This document shows, piece by piece, positions 6,086-9,346 of a DNA stretch of 9,346 bases. A program made the translations under genes and the position numbers. The notes beneath the pieces were generated by a model. It had not been told where the DNA came from and did no database searches. It worked only from the letters and a program-made list of their open reading frames with translations. Source of the stretch: Candidatus Coatesiibacteriota bacterium (GTDB lineage Bacteria > B130-G9). Location of the stretch: contig QMNL01000039.1 in NCBI GenBank assembly GCA_003647755.1, positions 1-9,346 on the forward strand, in the 5' to 3' direction. Each line of letters begins with the position of its first letter. Positions within the stretch are counted from its first letter, which is position 1.

Positions 6086-6867
6086 GTGATTTCAAGGTGT
6101 CGCACGGCATGAAGAGCGATCCGGGTCGCGTCAGGCGAATTAATGAGGACAGCTGCTTTGCGGATGACAAGATGGGTCTGTTCGTCGTTGCGGACGGGAT
6201 GGGTGGCCATGTTGGCGGTGGGGTAGCCAGCAAGAGCGCTGTCGATGCTCTTGTGGACTACGTGGGGAATTATCTTCGGGACCCCGATATCACACCACCT
6301 TATGGCCTTGCGATGGACTTCTCGGGGCCTGAGGACGTCTTGCGGGCGGCGATGATGGTTGGCAATGCTAAGGTGTTTGCGCAGAGCAGGCGGGACAGAT
6401 CTCTTGACGGGATGGGCACCACCATGTCAGTCGCTTGGATCCGCGGTCGGCAGCTTAGCGTTGCGCACGTCGGAGACAGCCGGGTGTATCTTGTTCGTGA
6501 CGGTTCGATGAGGCTTTTGACGCGGGACCACTCTTGGGTTTACGAGCAGTATCAGGAGGGGTTTTTGAGCCTCGAGGAGGCCAGAAAACACCCAATGAAG
6601 CATCTCGTTACTCGTTCTATTGGCACTAAGAGCACTGTTCAGGCCGATGTCTCCCTCGTCCCTCTGCAGGACACTGACTTGATACTGCTGTGCACCGACG
6701 GGCTCACGAACCTTCTGGACGATGATGCGATCCTCGCCATCATCCTGGACCCGACGCTGCCCAGCCTCGACGACAAATGCGACGTTCTGATCGAAATGGC
6801 CAATCAGGCTGGCGGCTATGACAACACGACTGTTGTGCTCGCCCGCGTGGAGGCTGTTGATGCCTAG
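6082..6867 (+). CDS. PP2C-family Ser/Thr protein phosphatase (PrpC/Stp1-like)
   Basis: 261 residues, the compact bacterial PP2C size, cytoplasmic, no membrane segment. It would remove phosphate from Ser/Thr using two or three Mn/Mg ions. Conserved elements: SDPGRVRRINEDS (12-24, with Asp23), VVADGMGGH (35-43, Asp38-Gly39), GMGTT (110-114), VAHVGDSRVYLVRDG (127-141), LCTDGLTN (203-210, Asp206) and GGYDNTTVV (244-252, Asp247). The usual metal-ligand Asp residues are all present, so it should be active. The ATG at 6082 forms a 4-base ATGA overlap with the mltG stop and has AAGAGG eight bases upstream; the in-frame GTG at 6055 is a poorer choice. No cognate PknB-type kinase is in the window. Its place between two peptidoglycan lytic enzymes suggests it belongs to a wall-control pathway, but its target is unknown. 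Confidence 0.94.
   Translation: MSDFKVSHGMKSDPGRVRRINEDSCFADDKMGLFVVADGMGGHVGGGVASKSAVDALVDYVGNYLRDPDITPPYGLAMDFSGPEDVLRAAMMVGNAKVFAQSRRDRSLDGMGTTMSVAWIRGRQLSVAHVGDSRVYLVRDGSMRLLTRDHSWVYEQYQEGFLSLEEARKHPMKHLVTRSIGTKSTVQADVSLVPLQDTDLILLCTDGLTNLLDDDAILAIILDPTLPSLDDKCDVLIEMANQAGGYDNTTVVLARVEAVDA
6849..6853 (+). promoter_or_regulatory. Shine-Dalgarno deciding the mltD-like start
   Basis: GGAGG sits six bases before the ATG at 6860 and inside the last codons of the phosphatase gene. It favours 6860 over the in-frame ATG at 6818, which would add 14 residues that do not improve the signal peptide and would deepen the overlap to 50 bases. Confidence 0.65.
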
Positions 6868-8539
6868 TGCACTTGACCGGTGGTGGGGCACTGCCCATCT
6901 CAGGGCGGGTTTGCAGACGGCGAGGTTCTGCCGAATCTCGTCCACCCTTTTGGTCTGTGGCGCCATTCTTTGGTCTCTGATCGGCTGTGCTAGCCAAACA
7001 GGCCTCGTCCAAAAGAGCTCGCCTGTGGTTAAACCCACTGCTGAACCTCAGAGCACTGCCACCGGGCCCCAGAAGCAGCCCGAAGAGGTATTCGCCATTA
7101 CACAGGAGTACTTCCAGAACACCTACCAGAAGACGGAGGGCTTCCTGCGTTGCGCCCGCGATCTATACGATACTGGCCTTGTCCGGGAAGCCATACCGTA
7201 TCTCGACACTGCGCTTCTGACGATTCTTGATTCGCAGATCGAGCTCGCGGAGTTTCCGAAGATGGCCAAGCTCTATCAGCAGATATACGACCTAAACGCC
7301 AAGATATTAAAATCTAATCCCCGCGCACTGGACATCTACCTCGACAACAGGTGGAGCCATTTTAATACTAAGAACTACACGGTGCCTATCGTCCTGAACA
7401 ACTCGGTCAGGCACTTCATCGAGGAATACCAGACCGCAAGCAGGGCGTTTATCGAGAGAGCGCTGAGGCGCTCAGGCCGCTACATGCCGATGATCAAGAG
7501 AGCGCTGCGCAAGGCCGGCCTCCCGGAGGACTTGGCATACCTTGTCATCGTCGAGAGCGGGTTCAGCCCCTATGCGACCTCGTATGCCAGGGCCAGGGGC
7601 CTGTGGCAGTTCATGCCGAGCACTGGCCGCCGGTATGGACTCAAGATGAACTACTGGGTTGACGAGCGGTGCGACCCCGAGAAATCAACAAGGGCGGCCA
7701 TTCGTTACTTGAAGGACCTTTATACTGAGTTCAACTCATGGAAGCTCGTGCTCGCCTCATACAACGGCGGCGAGGGCGCAGTTCGGCAGGCCATCCGGCA
7801 GTGTGGGACGAACGATTTCTGGGATGTTATGTCATCCGCCAGGATTCACCGCCAGACGAGGGAATATGTCCCTCGTTTCATGGCAGCCACGATCATCGCC
7901 AAGTATCCCGAGAAGTTCGGCTTTTACATCGATTATGACGAGCCTGTTAAGTATGACGAGGTAACCATTCGTGGCTGGATCGGCCTCAAGACAGCCGCCA
8001 AGTGCGCCGGGACCACTTACAGGAGCTTGAGGGCTCTGAACCCGGAGCTGCGCCGGTGGTGCACGCCTCCAATATACTCAAAGTATAAGCTGAAGATTCC
8101 TAGAGGCACGAAGGACAGGTTCCTTGCAGCCTACACAAAGCTCCCCAGGCGACAGCGCTCGAGAATGCTTACGCACCGCATCCGATACGGCGAGACCCTC
8201 TCCAGCATCGCCAGGCGCTACGGCTCGAGCGTCAGGGCGATCAAATCCGCTAACGGGATGCGGACATCGCGCATCCGCGCCGGCAGGAGGCTTTTGGTCC
8301 CCGTGCTTCGCAGACGATCGAGCAAGCGCAGCAACTCAAGGCCGGCCAGGCACCTCAAGTGGTCCAAGACTGTCGTCCACCGCGTGAAGCCGGGCGATAC
8401 GCTCTTTGCGATCGCACAGAAATACGGCTCGAGCGTCTGGGCGATCAAGCAGGCCAACGGCCTCAAGAGCAGCAAGATCAGGCCAGGCCAGAAGTTCATC
8501 GTTCCGATACTCAGAAAAGGTAAATCGAAAAAGAAGTGA
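6860..8539 (+). CDS. mltD: MltD-like membrane-bound lytic murein transglycosylase, lipoprotein with SLT and two LysM domains
   Basis: 559 residues. It would cleave MurNAc-GlcNAc bonds of peptidoglycan from a lipid-anchored, periplasm-facing position. A signal sequence with hydrophobic core SSTLLVCGAILWSLIGC ends in a lipobox, LIGC, with acylated Cys at 43. A Pro/Gln-rich linker (about 50-75) and a helical region lead to the SLT domain (about 212-350). This has the catalytic Glu232 in VIVESGFSPYATSYARARG, then GLWQFMP and ASYNGGEGAV (about 299-308). A degenerate LysM-like stretch (about 366-416) precedes two clear LysM domains (438-482, RYGETLSSIARRYGSSV; 505-549, KPGDTLFAIAQKYGSSV). They are joined by a very basic linker and followed by a Lys-rich tail. 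The n-region before the hydrophobic core is long; an in-frame TTG at 6911 would give a more typical signal. It overlaps the phosphatase by 8 bases, implying coupled translation. MltD architecture is clear; strict orthology is not proved. Confidence 0.92.
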   Translation: MPSALDRWWGTAHLRAGLQTARFCRISSTLLVCGAILWSLIGCASQTGLVQKSSPVVKPTAEPQSTATGPQKQPEEVFAITQEYFQNTYQKTEGFLRCARDLYDTGLVREAIPYLDTALLTILDSQIELAEFPKMAKLYQQIYDLNAKILKSNPRALDIYLDNRWSHFNTKNYTVPIVLNNSVRHFIEEYQTASRAFIERALRRSGRYMPMIKRALRKAGLPEDLAYLVIVESGFSPYATSYARARGLWQFMPSTGRRYGLKMNYWVDERCDPEKSTRAAIRYLKDLYTEFNSWKLVLASYNGGEGAVRQAIRQCGTNDFWDVMSSARIHRQTREYVPRFMAATIIAKYPEKFGFYIDYDEPVKYDEVTIRGWIGLKTAAKCAGTTYRSLRALNPELRRWCTPPIYSKYKLKIPRGTKDRFLAAYTKLPRRQRSRMLTHRIRYGETLSSIARRYGSSVRAIKSANGMRTSRIRAGRRLLVPVLRRRSSKRSNSRPARHLKWSKTVVHRVKPGDTLFAIAQKYGSSVWAIKQANGLKSSKIRPGQKFIVPILRKGKSKKK

Positions 8540-8632
8540 CGCCGGCGCATGATCTTCCGCCTGGGGTTCAGTGCGCATGGCCTCGTGCGGGTGCTGTGTC
8601 CGGATTCTGCGTTTCACAAGGGCAAAGACAAC

Positions 8633-8639
8633 AGGGGAG
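8633..8639 (+). promoter_or_regulatory. Shine-Dalgarno before the 3' hypothetical gene
   Basis: AGGGGAG lies five bases before the ATG at 8645 and is the best ribosome-binding sequence in the 105-base stretch after mltD. It supports the 8645 start over the in-frame ATG at 8549, which has no such motif. Confidence 0.6.
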
Positions 8640-8644
8640 AATCG

Positions 8645-9346
8645 ATGTTTGAGATAACGGCCGAGCAAAAGCAGCAGATTCTTAATGAGATGAGCAGTCG
8701 GTTTAGAGACGCTGCGCGGGCTGAGACCGGCCTTGAGCAGGTGCTGTCCCTCTGGGAAGCGAGGGATGGCTCCGCGAAGGACCTCAAGGAGTTCTGCGTC
8801 AAGTATTTCATAGACGATCCAGAGGAGCTCGCCTCGTTCCGGGACAAGCTGGAGCTGGTGTTTGAGCAGCTCAAGGGGCACTTGCTGGAGGTCTATACGA
8901 CGTTTAGCAGGTGGAAGGACCTGGAGCTTGGCCCACTGACGGCCCAAGATGAGCTCCTGTCGAGATTCAATCCGTTTAAGCACGTAACCGACGATCTGTT
9001 CGACGTGAAGCTCCCGTTCGTTATTCTGCTCAACTTCAGGCGCGAGACCTTTCAATCGATGGTGGAGCACCACGCCGAGTGGTCGAGAGAGAAGTGGGTC
9101 GATGTTAGGCAAGCGGCCTACGAGAGCAGGGTTCCGGCCGAGGTCTCTCAAAAGGCGTTTCTCGCGATGCAGGACGCGGACACATACGTCAACAACTACA
9201 ACATTTTCATGAACTGCCTTCTGGATGAGAGCGGCAAACCGCTCTACGACGAGGAGAAGAGGCTCATCTCCCACTGGGGCCTTCGGGACGAGCTCAAGTC
9301 GCTGTACGCCGACCCATCTGGCCTGGCCAAGCAGGAGCTCATTCTC
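8645..9346 (+). CDS. Hypothetical protein, 3' partial, no recognised domain
   Basis: The frame stays open for 234 codons to the window edge, so the gene is truncated by the window. I do not recognise the family. The visible part is charged, mostly helical in appearance, Glu/Lys/Asp-rich and dotted with aromatics (RFNPFKHVTDDLFD, VEHHAEWSREKW, YVNNYNIFMNCLLDE). There is no signal peptide or transmembrane segment, so it is probably cytoplasmic. Codon use (frequent GAG, AAG, CTC, CTG, third-position G/C) matches the neighbouring genes. ATG 8645 has a good Shine-Dalgarno. The same frame is open back to an ATG at 8549, only 9 bases after the mltD stop, which would add 32 residues rich in Gly, Arg and His. 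It follows the mltD gene on the same strand with no terminator seen, so it may be in the same transcript. A long antisense frame across it is judged a shadow. Confidence 0.75.
   Translation, partial: MFEITAEQKQQILNEMSSRFRDAARAETGLEQVLSLWEARDGSAKDLKEFCVKYFIDDPEELASFRDKLELVFEQLKGHLLEVYTTFSRWKDLELGPLTAQDELLSRFNPFKHVTDDLFDVKLPFVILLNFRRETFQSMVEHHAEWSREKWVDVRQAAYESRVPAEVSQKAFLAMQDADTYVNNYNIFMNCLLDESGKPLYDEEKRLISHWGLRDELKSLYADPSGLAKQELIL

Noticed and set aside
6427..7038. A 203-codon minus-strand frame
   Set aside because: It is antisense to the phosphatase and the start of mltD, with no domain or ribosome-binding support.
8336..9274. A 312-codon open frame on the minus strand
   Set aside because: It lies opposite the LysM-coding end of mltD and the 3' hypothetical gene. 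Its Leu/Arg/Gln/Val-rich sequence is what the complement of GAG/CTC/CAG-rich codons gives, and no domain is visible.

Overview
The window is a gene-dense, single-strand (+) stretch of bacterial chromosome holding ten protein genes. No RNA genes, mobile elements or CRISPR arrays were recognised. The gene content suggests a bacterium with a peptidoglycan wall and probably an outer membrane: there is a lipobox-bearing MltD-type lytic transglycosylase, an MltG, and surface-polysaccharide enzymes. Start codons are mixed (ATG, GTG, TTG), Shine-Dalgarno motifs are mostly recognisable, base composition is moderately GC-rich, and AGG is a common arginine codon. I cannot name the lineage; nothing matches a familiar cultured genus closely enough.

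Region 1 (1-1741) is the edge of a surface-polysaccharide locus. It holds the 3' part of an extended-SDR NAD-dependent sugar epimerase/dehydratase, then a complete WecA/TagO-like membrane transferase that would load the first sugar-1-phosphate onto undecaprenyl phosphate. A 101-nt gap follows (1742-1842), with a possible sigma70-like promoter.

Region 2 (1843-4609) is the least ordinary part. A pentapeptide-repeat protein (TTG start) overlaps a gene for an unusual soluble protein. That protein has a four-cysteine zinc-ribbon-like N-terminus and two complete MshEN (GspE/PilB N-terminal) modules, but no ATPase. All four 24-residue half-motifs and both 5-residue spacers match the known c-di-GMP-binding MshEN pattern, so it looks like a stand-alone double c-di-GMP reader. 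Twelve bases later comes a MEMO1/AmmeMemoRadiSam protein B gene with its metal-ligand residues intact.

Region 3 (4644-8539) is a tightly packed cell-wall and housekeeping run: ruvX, mltG (1-nt overlap), a PP2C-type Ser/Thr phosphatase (4-nt ATGA overlap) and an MltD-like lipoprotein transglycosylase with two LysM domains (8-nt overlap). It places two different peptidoglycan-cutting enzymes on either side of a protein phosphatase. The window ends inside an unrecognised, probably soluble protein (from 8645, or possibly 8549).

From 1843 onward all genes are co-oriented, with overlaps or short gaps and no convincing terminator, so they plausibly form one long transcript. The likely themes are surface-polymer synthesis, second-messenger reading and regulated wall remodelling. 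The link between them is inference from gene order only.
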